From CBIFWW01 sp966186435 (GTDB taxonomy: Bacteria; Pseudomonadota; Gammaproteobacteria; Enterobacterales; Enterobacteriaceae), in assembly GCA_966186435.1 (NCBI GenBank), contig CBIFWW010000115.1, forward strand, positions 1-10,680: a stretch of DNA of 10,680 bases, read 5' to 3'. The notes beneath the pieces are model-generated. The model was not told where the DNA came from. It did not search any database and saw nothing but the letters and a program-made list of their open reading frames with translations. The position numbers and the translations under genes were made by a program. Below, one piece after another: positions 1 to 6,521 of this stretch (positions within the stretch are counted from its first letter, which is position 1; every line of letters starts with the position of its first letter).

Positions 1-41
1 CATTATGAGTGATGTGCTCTAACCAACTGAGCTACGTAGCC
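1..41 (-). tRNA. metT: Elongator tRNA-Met (CAT anticodon), 5' part only, cut by window edge
   Basis: Read on the minus strand, the gene starts GGCTACGTAGCTCAGTTGG, which is the acceptor 5' strand plus D arm of the enterobacterial elongator tRNA-Met. The anticodon loop reads CTCATAA with anticodon CAT at 7-5. The sequence stops just after the anticodon loop, so the T arm and 3' end lie outside the window. The adjacent strong promoter and the position beside asnB match the first gene of the E. coli metT-leuW-glnU-glnW-metU-glnV-glnX tRNA operon. The symbol rests on this synteny, because metT and metU tRNAs are identical in E. coli. Confidence 0.93.
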
Positions 42-80
42 ATCTTTTTCTCGCGCTACCTTATCGGCGTTGCGGGGCGC

Positions 81-109
81 ATTATGCGTATTGGGCTTTG
101 CAGCGTCAA
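81..109 (-). promoter_or_regulatory. Sigma-70 promoter of the tRNA-Met operon
   Basis: On the minus strand, -35 TTGACG (109-104), a 17-bp spacer and -10 CATAAT (86-81) form a near-consensus promoter. The -10 is followed by a GC-rich discriminator (GCGCCCCGC), the hallmark of stringently controlled stable-RNA promoters. An A-rich tract (GGGAAAAAATG) just upstream of the -35 could act as an UP element. The expected start is near 73-74, giving a leader of about 32 nt before the tRNA. Confidence 0.85.
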
Positions 110-172
110 CACATTTTTTCCCGAAATACTTCCGATTTGAATCGTTTGGATGAGTTACATACAGCCTGATTT

Positions 173-196
173 AATAATCAACAATTATTGATTATT
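173..196. repeat. AT-rich perfect inverted repeat
   Basis: AATAATCAA (173-181) and TTGATTATT (188-196) are perfect 9-bp inverted arms around a 6-nt centre. The element lies between the asnB terminator and the tRNA promoter, about 110 bp upstream of the inferred tRNA start. It has no GC clamp or T tract, so a protein-binding site or a promoter-upstream element is more likely than a terminator. No specific binder is recognised. Confidence 0.5.
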
Positions 197-245
197 TATC
201 ACTAAATCTACGGGGTAGCGCGGTGAAATTAAACCAGTAAAGTAT

Positions 246-270
246 ATAAAAACGGGCCTGAAGGCCCGTT
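246..270 (-). terminator. Rho-independent terminator of asnB
   Basis: AACGGGCC (251-258), loop TGAA and GGCCCGTT (263-270) form a perfect 8-bp GC-rich stem. On the minus strand the stem is followed by a T run (GTTTTTATA). It begins 8 nt past the asnB stop codon and separates asnB from the tRNA operon. Confidence 0.9.
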
Positions 271-278
271 GGCGATAC

Positions 279-1946
279 TTACTGATGATAGGCGGACTGA
301 TGCACGCCCACAGCTCGGCCTGAAGGGTCATTCATGTTTTTGAAGGTTTCATCCCATTCAATAGCCTTAGCCGAAGAACAGGCGACCGATGGGCCGCCGG
401 GAACACACTCGGCCGCGCTTGGGACCGGGAATAACGCTTCAAATACTTCGCGGTACAAATAGGCTTCTTTAGAAGAAGGGGTGTTGTACGGGAAGCGGAA
501 GCTGGCCGTTGCCAGTTGCTGGTCAGTGACCTGCTGGGCCGCCACTTCTTTCAAGGTATCGATCCAGCTGTAGCCTACACCGTCGGAGAACTGCTCTTTC
601 TGGCGCCATGCCACGCTTGCCGGCAAGTAAGATTCAAAACATTCGCGCAGAACGTGTTTTTCCATTTTGCCGTTACCGCACATTTTGTCCTGCGGGTTGA
701 TACGCATGGCGACGTCAAGGAATTTTTTGTCCAGGAACGGAACCCGGGCCTCAACCCCCCAGGCTGACATCGCTTTATTGGCCCTGGCGCAGTCAAACAT
801 ATGCAGCGCCTGGAGCTTACGCACGGTTTCTTCATGCAGCTCTTTAGCGTTTGGCGCTTTGTGGAAATAGAGATAGCCGCCAAATACTTCATCGGAGCCT
901 TCCCCGGAGAGCACCATTTTAATCCCCATGGCTTTAATCTTGCGGGACATCAGGTACATCGGGGTGGAGGCGCGGATAGTGGTTACGTCATAGGTTTCTA
1001 TGTGGTAGATAACATCGCGGATAGCATCAAGGCCTTCCTGAACCGTGAAATGGATTTCATGGTGCACGGTCCCCAGGTGGTCAGCAACTTCCTGGGCCGC
1101 TTTCAGATCCGGGGCATCTTTCAGGCCGACAGCGAAGGAGTGCAGCTGTGGCCACCAGGCTTCACTGCGTTCCTGGTCTTCCACCCGGCGGGCGGCGTAT
1201 TTTTTGGTGATGGCGGAAATAACCGAAGAATCCAGGCCGCCGGAAAGCAGCACGCCGTAAGGTACGTCAGACATCAAATGGCTTTTGACCGAGTCTTCCA
1301 GCGCGGTACGCAGGGCGTTGGCATCGGTAACGTTATCTTTTACCGCATCATAATCAAACCAATCGCGCTGGTAGTAAGAGCGGATTTCACCGTCCTGGCT
1401 CCACAGATAGCTGCCGGCCGGGAACTCTTTAATGGTGCGGCATACCGGAGTCAGCGCTTTCATTTCTGAGGCAACATACAGGTTGCCGTGTTCGTCATGG
1501 CCCATGTACAGCGGGATGATGCCAATATGGTCACGGCCAATCAGGTAGGCATCTTTGGTTTCGTCATACAGTACAAAGGCGAACATCCCTTCTAGATCAT
1601 CAAGGAACTCTGGCCCTTTTTCCTGATACAGCGCCAGGATTACTTCACAGTCAGAACCAGTCTGGAATGAGTAACGATCGCCATATTCTACGCGCAAGGC
1701 CTGATGGTTGTAGATTTCACCGTTAACTGCCAGGGCGTGGGTTTTATCAGCGTTATACAACGGCTGAGCACCGGCGTTGACGTCAACAATGGACAGACGC
1801 TCATGGGCGAGGATGGCTTTATCGTTGGCATACACCCCTGACCAGTCTGGGCCACGGTGGCGCATCAGGCGGGAAAGCTCCAGGGCTTTCTTACGCAGCT
1901 CAACTACATCGGTTTTAATATCCAGAACACCAAAAATTGAACACAT
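279..1946 (-). CDS. asnB: Asparagine synthetase B (glutamine-hydrolysing)
   Basis: This cytosolic enzyme makes asparagine from aspartate, ATP and glutamine. The start is placed at the ATG giving MCSIFG, not five codons upstream (MMEKG). Family members need Cys2, exposed after Met removal, as the N-terminal glutaminase nucleophile, and GGAGAAGGG sits just upstream of this ATG. The N-terminal class II amidotransferase domain (about 1-200) shows RHRGPD, HERLSI and NGEIYNH. The synthetase domain has the ATP-pyrophosphatase P-loop SGGLDS at 235-240 and a conserved SGEGSDEVFGGY stretch. The 555-aa length is within one residue of E. coli AsnB (554), and the sequence is very similar throughout as I recall it. 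It lies downstream of nagD on the same strand after a 248-nt gap, in which I find no convincing promoter. Its own terminator follows. The family assignment is secure; transcription start and regulation are not visible. Confidence 0.97.
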   Translation of the reverse strand: MCSIFGVLDIKTDVVELRKKALELSRLMRHRGPDWSGVYANDKAILAHERLSIVDVNAGAQPLYNADKTHALAVNGEIYNHQALRVEYGDRYSFQTGSDCEVILALYQEKGPEFLDDLEGMFAFVLYDETKDAYLIGRDHIGIIPLYMGHDEHGNLYVASEMKALTPVCRTIKEFPAGSYLWSQDGEIRSYYQRDWFDYDAVKDNVTDANALRTALEDSVKSHLMSDVPYGVLLSGGLDSSVISAITKKYAARRVEDQERSEAWWPQLHSFAVGLKDAPDLKAAQEVADHLGTVHHEIHFTVQEGLDAIRDVIYHIETYDVTTIRASTPMYLMSRKIKAMGIKMVLSGEGSDEVFGGYLYFHKAPNAKELHEETVRKLQALHMFDCARANKAMSAWGVEARVPFLDKKFLDVAMRINPQDKMCGNGKMEKHVLRECFESYLPASVAWRQKEQFSDGVGYSWIDTLKEVAAQQVTDQQLATASFRFPYNTPSSKEAYLYREVFEALFPVPSAAECVPGGPSVACSSAKAIEWDETFKNMNDPSGRAVGVHQSAYHQ

Positions 1947-1960
1947 ACCCTTCTCCATCA

Positions 1961-1973
1961 TCGCCTACGGCGA
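1961..1973 (-). other. Small hairpin just upstream of the asnB ribosome binding site
   Basis: TCGCC, loop, GGCGA form a 5-bp GC-rich hairpin ending about 5 nt before the GGAGAAGGG Shine-Dalgarno stretch of asnB. It lies in the expected untranslated leader and could influence initiation. It is short and may be chance. Confidence 0.3.
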
Positions 1974-2165
1974 GTTAATTATGCCGCTGTCATGGATAAG
2001 AAAATGACCTATTTGGCAGTGTTGGTGCAAGGGGTTTAGCGGCTGAATCTCAAAAAGTGCAATAGGGGTTAAAGGATAGTGAATTATGGCGAAGGTTTGG
2101 ACGGGTAAATTATCAGATCGACAATGAAAGGCGAGTTGTATTGATGATTATCTAATTTATGGGCT

Positions 2166-2185
2166 GCGCCAGTGCCAACTGGCGC
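2166..2185 (-). other. Perfect stem-loop after nagD, without a T tract
   Basis: GCGCCAGT (2166-2173) and ACTGGCGC (2178-2185) pair perfectly over 8 bp around a 4-nt loop, 10 nt past the nagD stop codon. Neither strand has a T run after it: the minus strand continues AGCCCATAAATTAG. It therefore looks more like a 3'-end stabilising hairpin, or a weak or Rho-assisted end of the nagBACD transcript, than a classical intrinsic terminator. Confidence 0.55.
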
Positions 2186-2194
2186 AAATCACAA

Positions 2195-2947
2195 TTAAAT
2201 AATGTCGATTTCTGCCACAGATGGGTAGATCCAGCTTGGCCGGAACGGCATAGCATCGATATCATTTAAGGTGGATACCCCGGAGAGCACCAGGATGGTT
2301 TCCAGGCCGGCCTGGAAGCCCGCCAGAATATCGGTACGCAGGTTGTCGCCAACAATCACCGTTTGTTCCGAGTGGGCCTGCATCTTATTTAAGGCTGCGC
2401 GGATGATCCACGGGCTGGGTTTACCCACCACAAAGGGTTGGCGACCAGAGATCTTCTCAATCCCGGCGCAGAGTGCGCCACAGGCAGGGTAGAAGCCACG
2501 GCCATGGGTATCCGGGTTGGTGGCGATAAAGCGCGCACCGTTCGCCACAAAGTAGGCTGCCTTATGCATCATCTCCCAGTTAAAGGAACGGGTTTCGCCG
2601 ACGATCACAAAGTCCGGGTTGATATCAGTAATGGTAAAGCCCGCTTTATACAGCTCATGGATTAACGCCCCTTCACCTACCACATAGGCTTTTTTACCTT
2701 CCTGGCGGCGCAGGAAATCGGCGGTCGCCATGGCGGAAGTGTAAAACACGCTGTCCGGCACATCGACACCGGCTGAGGCAAAGCGGTTTGCCAGATCCTG
2801 GCCGGTTTGGGAGGGATAGTTAGTGAGCAATACCAGCGGAATGCCTTTATCCATAATACGGGCCAGAAACTCGTTGGCACCGGGCACAGCGACGTTGTCG
2901 TGCATCAGCACGCCGTCGATATCGCAAATAACGTTTTGAATGGTCAT
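2195..2947 (-). CDS. nagD: HAD-family nucleotide (UMP) phosphatase NagD/UmpH
   Basis: This is a 250-aa protein of the HAD superfamily, NagD subfamily (C2 cap), the same length as E. coli NagD. Visible motifs are motif I DIDGVL with nucleophile Asp9 and acid/base Asp11, motif II LLTNYPS near residue 42, Lys176 in VGKPSP, and motif IV VGDNLRTDI with Mg-binding Asp201. The E. coli enzyme prefers UMP and other nucleoside monophosphates and is also called UmpH, so its presence in the GlcNAc operon is not explained by a known catabolic step. It is the last gene of nagBACD, 54 nt after nagC. The Shine-Dalgarno is weak (GTGGG), suggesting low translation or dependence on upstream translation. No internal promoter is obvious in the 54-nt gap. 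Confidence 0.96.
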   Translation of the reverse strand: MTIQNVICDIDGVLMHDNVAVPGANEFLARIMDKGIPLVLLTNYPSQTGQDLANRFASAGVDVPDSVFYTSAMATADFLRRQEGKKAYVVGEGALIHELYKAGFTITDINPDFVIVGETRSFNWEMMHKAAYFVANGARFIATNPDTHGRGFYPACGALCAGIEKISGRQPFVVGKPSPWIIRAALNKMQAHSEQTVIVGDNLRTDILAGFQAGLETILVLSGVSTLNDIDAMPFRPSWIYPSVAEIDII

Positions 2948-3001
2948 AAACTACCCACGTAGAAAGAAACGGCTAACTATACCTGATAGCGCCAGGCGGC
3001 G

Positions 3002-4222
3002 TTAACCCTCAAGCAAATGTTGCAGCAGGATCCCATTAAGCATTGCCCGCTTAACCAGGGCAAAGGCGCCAATGGCAGAGCGGTCATCTAATTGGGAGCG
3101 CACCACCGGCAAGTTTTTACGGAAGGCCTTTAGCACCTGGGTGTTGATACAGCTTTCGATGGCGGGCATCAGCACTTTCTCTGCTTCTACAATCTCCCCG
3201 GCAATGACCACTTTCTGTGGGTTAAACAGGTTGATGGCAATCGCGATGGCTTTCCCCAGATGGCGGCCCACATGCTCCAGCACTTCAGTGGCGAGCGGAT
3301 CGCCTTTAGTGGCAGCTTTGCAAATGGCGGTGATATTGCAATCGTCGAGAATCAGACGGCTGGGATAGCCTTGCTCCAGCAGATGACGCACCCGGCCTTC
3401 AATGGCGGCATTGGCGGCGATAGTCTCCAGGCAGCCGAAATTACCGCAATGGCAGCGCTCCCCCAGCGGGTCCACCTGAATATGGCCAATCTCACCCACG
3501 TTACCGTTACGGCCAATAAAGATCTGCCCGTTGGAGAGGATACCGGCCCCGGTCCCGCGGTGTACGCGCACCAGAATGGAGTCTTCGCAATCTTTAGTGG
3601 CACCAAAATAGTGCTCCGCCAATGCCAGGCTGCGAATATCATGGCCCACAAAACAGGTCACCTTGAAACGATCGGTTAAAGAACTCACCAGTGGCCAATC
3701 GTGGACATTGATGTGAGGCATATAACGCACCACGCCACTTTCCGGGTCAACCAAACCAGGCAGGATCACTGCGATAGCTATTAACTCGCGGATGCGCCGC
3801 TGGTGGGTATCGAGAAAGTGGGTGATAGCCTTTAGTAGCGCATACTCCAGGGTTTCCTGGGTGCGTTCCGGCAGGGGATAGTGCTCTTCAGCAATGGCTT
3901 TAGCGGAGAGATCAAACAGGGTGATGGTGGCATCGTTACGCCCGAGGCGCACGCCAATGGCTTGAAAACCCCGGGTTTCAGTAATGATAGAAATCGCCCG
4001 GCGGCCCCCGGTGGAGGCCTGCTGGTCAACTTCCTTAATCAACCCGCGCTCAATCAGCTGGCGGGTAATCTTGGTGACACTGGCGGGAGCAAGTTGGCTC
4101 TGCTCGGCGATTTGAATGCGTGAAATAGGGCCTAACTGATCGATCAGGCGGTATACCGCCGCGCTATTAAGCTGTTTGACCAGATCCACATTTCCAATGG
4201 GTGCGTGTCCGCCAGTTGTCAT
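3002..4222 (-). CDS. nagC: GlcNAc-responsive transcriptional repressor NagC (ROK family)
   Basis: This DNA-binding repressor of amino-sugar genes is released by GlcNAc-6-phosphate. An N-terminal winged helix-turn-helix lies at about residues 25-70 (SRIQIAEQSQLAPASVTKIT is its recognisable core). It is followed by a ROK sugar-kinase-like domain with the GTGAGILSNG glycine motif. The ROK zinc site is intact: His247 in GHIQVDP plus Cys257, Cys259 and Cys264 in CHCGNFGC. The 406-aa length equals E. coli NagC. It starts 7 nt after the nagA stop, with AAGG as ribosome binding site, so it is co-transcribed with nagBA and should be autoregulated through the operators at 6298-6320 and 6392-6414. The paralogue Mlc shares this fold, but the operon context makes NagC the clear call. 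Confidence 0.97.
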   Translation of the reverse strand: MTTGGHAPIGNVDLVKQLNSAAVYRLIDQLGPISRIQIAEQSQLAPASVTKITRQLIERGLIKEVDQQASTGGRRAISIITETRGFQAIGVRLGRNDATITLFDLSAKAIAEEHYPLPERTQETLEYALLKAITHFLDTHQRRIRELIAIAVILPGLVDPESGVVRYMPHINVHDWPLVSSLTDRFKVTCFVGHDIRSLALAEHYFGATKDCEDSILVRVHRGTGAGILSNGQIFIGRNGNVGEIGHIQVDPLGERCHCGNFGCLETIAANAAIEGRVRHLLEQGYPSRLILDDCNITAICKAATKGDPLATEVLEHVGRHLGKAIAIAINLFNPQKVVIAGEIVEAEKVLMPAIESCINTQVLKAFRKNLPVVRSQLDDRSAIGAFALVKRAMLNGILLQHLLEG

Positions 4223-4229
4223 ACTTGCC

Positions 4230-5378
4230 TTATCCGGTTACGACCTCGTTTCCATTAACGAAGGTCTTGATGATGTGGTAGTCGCGGCTAAACACGGTCA
4301 GGTTAGCGACTTTACCCGCTGCGACTGAACCCAGCTGTTGGTCCACGCCGATGGCACGGGCCGGGTAGAGGGTAGCCATACGCAGGACTTCATCCAGGGC
4401 GATGTGGGCATGCTCAACCAGGTTACGAACGCCTTCGATCATAGTCAGGGAGGAACCGCTCAAGGTGCCGTTCTCATCCACACACAGACCATCACGGTAG
4501 TATATTGTTTTGCCAGCAAAAATGAACTGGTCAATATCCGCACCCGCTGGCGCGGTGGCATCAGTCACCAGACACAGTTTGTCGCCCTTCAGGCGTTTAG
4601 CGGTACGAATATTGGCATAATCCACGTGCAGGCCATCGGCAATGATCCCGCAATAGACATCTGGCTCGTCGAAGATTGCCCCTGCCAGGCCTGGTTCGCG
4701 GCCAGTAATATAAGGCATGGCGTTAAACAGGTGAGTAGCAAAACGGATACCGGCGCGGAAACCGCGTTTGGCTTCATTCAGGGTGGCGTTGGAGTGGCCA
4801 GCGGAAACCACAATGCCTGCGGCAGTCAGTTTCTCGATAATCTCAGGCTCTACCTGTTCCGGGGCCAGGGTGATTTTAGTGATTACATCGGCGTTTTGGC
4901 ACAGGAATTCAACCAGTTCGGCAGTGGGTTTACGCACGAAGCTCGGGTTGTGGGTACCTTTTTTCACCAGGTTAAGCCATGGCCCTTCCAGGTGCAGGCC
5001 CAGGGCCTGGTGCTGATATTTGCCCAAGTATTCCCGCATTACGCTAACACCCTGCATCATTAATTCGTCACTGGTAGTGATAAGCGTAGGTAGATAACTA
5101 GTACAGCCCGATTTCTCGTTGGCTTTCTGCATGATTTCCAGCGTTTCTACGCTGACGGCTTCTGCGGTGTCGTTAAACTGTACGCCGCCGCAGCCGTTGA
5201 GCTGTACGTCGATAAAACCGGGGGCGATGATGGCACCACCCATATCGCGTTTTTCGATGTCAGACGGTAATTCCGCCGCCGGACATACACGCTCAATCAG
5301 GCCATTTGCGATAACTACCGCATGGTCGTCCAGGACATCTCGGCCGGTGTAAATCCGGCCGTGGGTTAGTGCAAACAT
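4230..5378 (-). CDS. nagA: N-acetylglucosamine-6-phosphate deacetylase
   Basis: This enzyme hydrolyses GlcNAc-6-phosphate to glucosamine-6-phosphate and acetate, the first intracellular step after NagE uptake. It belongs to the amidohydrolase superfamily. Glu131 in HLEGPW, the histidines in SAGHSNAT (His195) and ATHLFNAM (His216), and Asp273 in VTDATAPAG supply the metal site and catalytic base. The 382-aa length equals E. coli NagA with no evident gaps. The ATG follows GGGGGTAAAT, a strong ribosome binding site, 21 nt after nagB, and the stop lies 7 nt before nagC. By removing GlcNAc-6-P, this enzyme also lowers the inducer of NagC. Confidence 0.98.
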   Translation of the reverse strand: MFALTHGRIYTGRDVLDDHAVVIANGLIERVCPAAELPSDIEKRDMGGAIIAPGFIDVQLNGCGGVQFNDTAEAVSVETLEIMQKANEKSGCTSYLPTLITTSDELMMQGVSVMREYLGKYQHQALGLHLEGPWLNLVKKGTHNPSFVRKPTAELVEFLCQNADVITKITLAPEQVEPEIIEKLTAAGIVVSAGHSNATLNEAKRGFRAGIRFATHLFNAMPYITGREPGLAGAIFDEPDVYCGIIADGLHVDYANIRTAKRLKGDKLCLVTDATAPAGADIDQFIFAGKTIYYRDGLCVDENGTLSGSSLTMIEGVRNLVEHAHIALDEVLRMATLYPARAIGVDQQLGSVAAGKVANLTVFSRDYHIIKTFVNGNEVVTG

Positions 5379-5399
5379 ATTTACCCCCGGTAAATCTAA

Positions 5400-6200
5400 T
5401 TAAAGACCTTTAATATTTTCTGCTTCTAACTCACGGAAGTACTTCAGCGTCTTCACTTTGAGTTCCATTGTGGATGGCTCATCACACACCATGACCGCTT
5501 TTGGATGCAGTTGCAGGCAGCTGATGGTCCACATGTGGTTGACGTTGCCTTCTACGGCAGCCTGAAGGGCCTGCGCTTTCACGCCGCCCAGTACCAAGAT
5601 CATCACTTCTTCAGCATCCAGCAGGGTACCCACGCCAACGGTCAGCGCATATTTAGGAACCTGGTTCACGTCGCCGTCGAAGAAACGAGAGTTCGCCACC
5701 CGGGTGTCATGGGTCAGGGTTTTAATACGGGTACGGGAGGCTAATGAAGAACCTGGTTCGTTAAAAGCAATGTGCCCGTCGTTACCTACACCACCCATAA
5801 ACAGGTTGATTTTGCCATAGGAGCGGATTTTTTCTTCATAGCGACGGCACTCCGCGTCGATATCTTCAGCAGTCCCATTAAGCAAGTTAATGTTTTCAGC
5901 TGGAATATCTACATGATCAAAGAAATTGCGGTGCATGAAGCTATGGTAGCTCTCCGGGTGCTCCTTTGGCAGGCCAACATACTCGTCCATGTTGAAGGTA
6001 ACAACATGTTTAAAGCTAATCTGGCCCGCTTTGTGCATCTCAACCAGCGCTTTATACGCCTCCATCGGGGTACCGCCGGTAGGCAGGCCCAGAACGAAAG
6101 GACGGTCTGCGGTCGGTTTGAATGCGTTGATACGGTTAACAATATGGCGTGCAGCCCATTTGCCAACGTGCTGCGGGGTAGCCAGTGGAATCAGTCTCAT
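5400..6200 (-). CDS. nagB: Glucosamine-6-phosphate deaminase/isomerase
   Basis: This enzyme converts glucosamine-6-phosphate to fructose-6-phosphate and ammonia, feeding amino sugars into glycolysis. Key residues keep E. coli positions: Asp72 in NMDEYVG, Asp141 and His143 in GNDGH, and Glu148 in NEPGSS. The RTRIKTLT stretch holds the Arg158/Lys160 pair known to bind the allosteric activator GlcNAc-6-P in E. coli. Two ATGs are adjacent. The second (6200) gives MRLIPLA, 266 aa as in E. coli, and sits about 4 nt from the GAGGTG ribosome binding site, whereas the first almost touches it. It is the first gene of nagBACD with a leader of about 100 nt from the inferred promoter at 6308-6336. Repression by NagC and activation by CRP are expected from the sites at 6298-6383. 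Confidence 0.98.
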   Translation of the reverse strand: MRLIPLATPQHVGKWAARHIVNRINAFKPTADRPFVLGLPTGGTPMEAYKALVEMHKAGQISFKHVVTFNMDEYVGLPKEHPESYHSFMHRNFFDHVDIPAENINLLNGTAEDIDAECRRYEEKIRSYGKINLFMGGVGNDGHIAFNEPGSSLASRTRIKTLTHDTRVANSRFFDGDVNQVPKYALTVGVGTLLDAEEVMILVLGGVKAQALQAAVEGNVNHMWTISCLQLHPKAVMVCDEPSTMELKVKTLKYFRELEAENIKGL

Positions 6201-6251
6201 CATTCACCTCAAGGGTTTTTAAGTTATAAGCCAGACGGCCGCTACTAATAC

Positions 6252-6276
6252 TGTGGTTAAGCGTACCTTAAACACA
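6252..6276. repeat. 25-bp imperfect dyad in the nagB leader
   Basis: TGTG-x-TTAAG-5 nt-CTTAA-x-CACA is symmetric about 6264: 4-bp outer arms and 5-bp inner arms separated by one mismatch. It falls at about +26 to +50 of the inferred nagB transcript. It could fold as an RNA hairpin or be a protein-binding site. The TGTG/CACA ends recall CRP half-sites, but their spacing is far too wide for CRP. Confidence 0.5.
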
Positions 6277-6297
6277 ATGATGAGTATCGCCGGTCTT

Positions 6298-6320
6298 GAT
6301 TTTTTGAATGATAAAATAAG
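6298..6320. promoter_or_regulatory. NagC operator of nagB
   Basis: This is an AT-rich imperfect dyad centred at 6309 with TTTT (6302-6305) and AAAA (6313-6316) arms. On the minus strand it reads TTATTTTATCATTCAAAA, a form I recall from the E. coli nagB NagC site. It covers the inferred -10 (6313-6308) and start (about 6301) of nagB, as expected for a repressor. Its centre is 94 bp from that of the nagE operator, close to nine helical turns, which suits DNA looping. Confidence 0.8.
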
Positions 6321-6336
6321 TTTTTCATGATGGCCA
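6308..6336 (-). promoter_or_regulatory. Inferred nagBACD promoter
   Basis: On the minus strand, -35 TGGCCA (6336-6331, 4/6), a 17-bp spacer and -10 TATCAT (6313-6308, 5/6) predict a start near 6301. From that start, the centre of the CRP site (6372.5) lies at -71.5, a standard class I position. The NagC operator overlaps the -10. The start is inferred from spacing, not known from data. Confidence 0.7.
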
Positions 6337-6361
6337 GCAGAAGGGGGTGGTGAGTGCGATA

Positions 6362-6383
6362 TTTGGTGATAAAAATCACAAAT
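6362..6383. promoter_or_regulatory. CRP (cAMP receptor protein) site shared by nagB and nagE
   Basis: The core GGTGA-TAAAAA-TCACA (6365-6380) matches the CRP consensus TGTGA-N6-TCACA at 9 of 10 core bases, with TTT and AAT flanks. Its centre at 6372.5 is -71.5 from the inferred nagB start and -61.5 from the inferred nagE start, so one dimer could activate both divergent promoters as class I. It lies between the two NagC operators. Confidence 0.88.
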
Positions 6384-6391
6384 AACGCGTA

Positions 6392-6414
6392 TTTAATTTG
6401 CGATACGAATTAAT
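6392..6414. promoter_or_regulatory. NagC operator of nagE
   Basis: A strong dyad centred at 6403 has perfect arms TTAATT (6393-6398) and AATTAA (6408-6413) with a GC-containing centre (TGCGATACG). This is the best NagC box in the window and matches what I recall of the E. coli nagE operator. It overlaps the -35 of the inferred nagE promoter and pairs with the nagB operator 94 bp away. Confidence 0.88.
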
Positions 6415-6426
6415 TTTTCACACACT
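6398..6426 (+). promoter_or_regulatory. Inferred nagE promoter
   Basis: TTGCGA (6398-6403) and CACACT (6421-6426) are separated by 17 bp and predict a start near 6434, placing the CRP site exactly at -61.5. The hexamers are weak (4/6 and 3/6), consistent with activator dependence. A competing promoter, TTCACA (6417-6422), 17 bp, TGTAAC (6440-6445), has better hexamers but would put CRP near -79.5 and NagC at about -49. I prefer the first on geometry. Confidence 0.55.
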
Positions 6427-6439
6427 TCTGCTGTGAAAA
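6415..6439. repeat. 8-bp perfect inverted repeat at the nagE start region
   Basis: TTTTCACA (6415-6422) and TGTGAAAA (6432-6439) are perfect inverted arms with a 9-nt spacer. They resemble two CRP half-sites in the inside-out order, so this is not a normal CRP site. The repeat overlaps both candidate nagE promoters. Confidence 0.5.
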
Positions 6440-6521
6440 TGTAACATCGCTAATTCTTAAGGGTTGGTTACACAATAAAAATGGCTTAATAAGCCTGGCA
6501 AGGTCTCATAGGGGGAATAAA

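Noticed and set aside
801..1469. 222-codon open frame antisense to asnB
   Set aside because: It is a shadow frame of a well-conserved gene and has no ribosome binding site or family signature.
1947..1961. Upstream ATGs adding MMEKG to AsnB
   Set aside because: AsnB requires Cys directly after the initiator Met as nucleophile, and the ribosome binding site lies within this stretch.
2014..2030. Sigma-54-like element on the plus strand (TGG...TGCA with GG and GC 10 bp apart)
   Set aside because: The -24/-12 spacing fits, but the match is partial (TGGCAGT instead of TGGCACG, GTGCA instead of TTGCA). It points away from asnB into the 3' end of nagD on the antisense strand, and there is no visible enhancer-binding site.
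6432..6439. TGTGA element as a second CRP site with TCACA at 6418-6422
   Set aside because: The half-sites are in the reverse order (TCACA then TGTGA), so they cannot bind one CRP dimer in the usual way.
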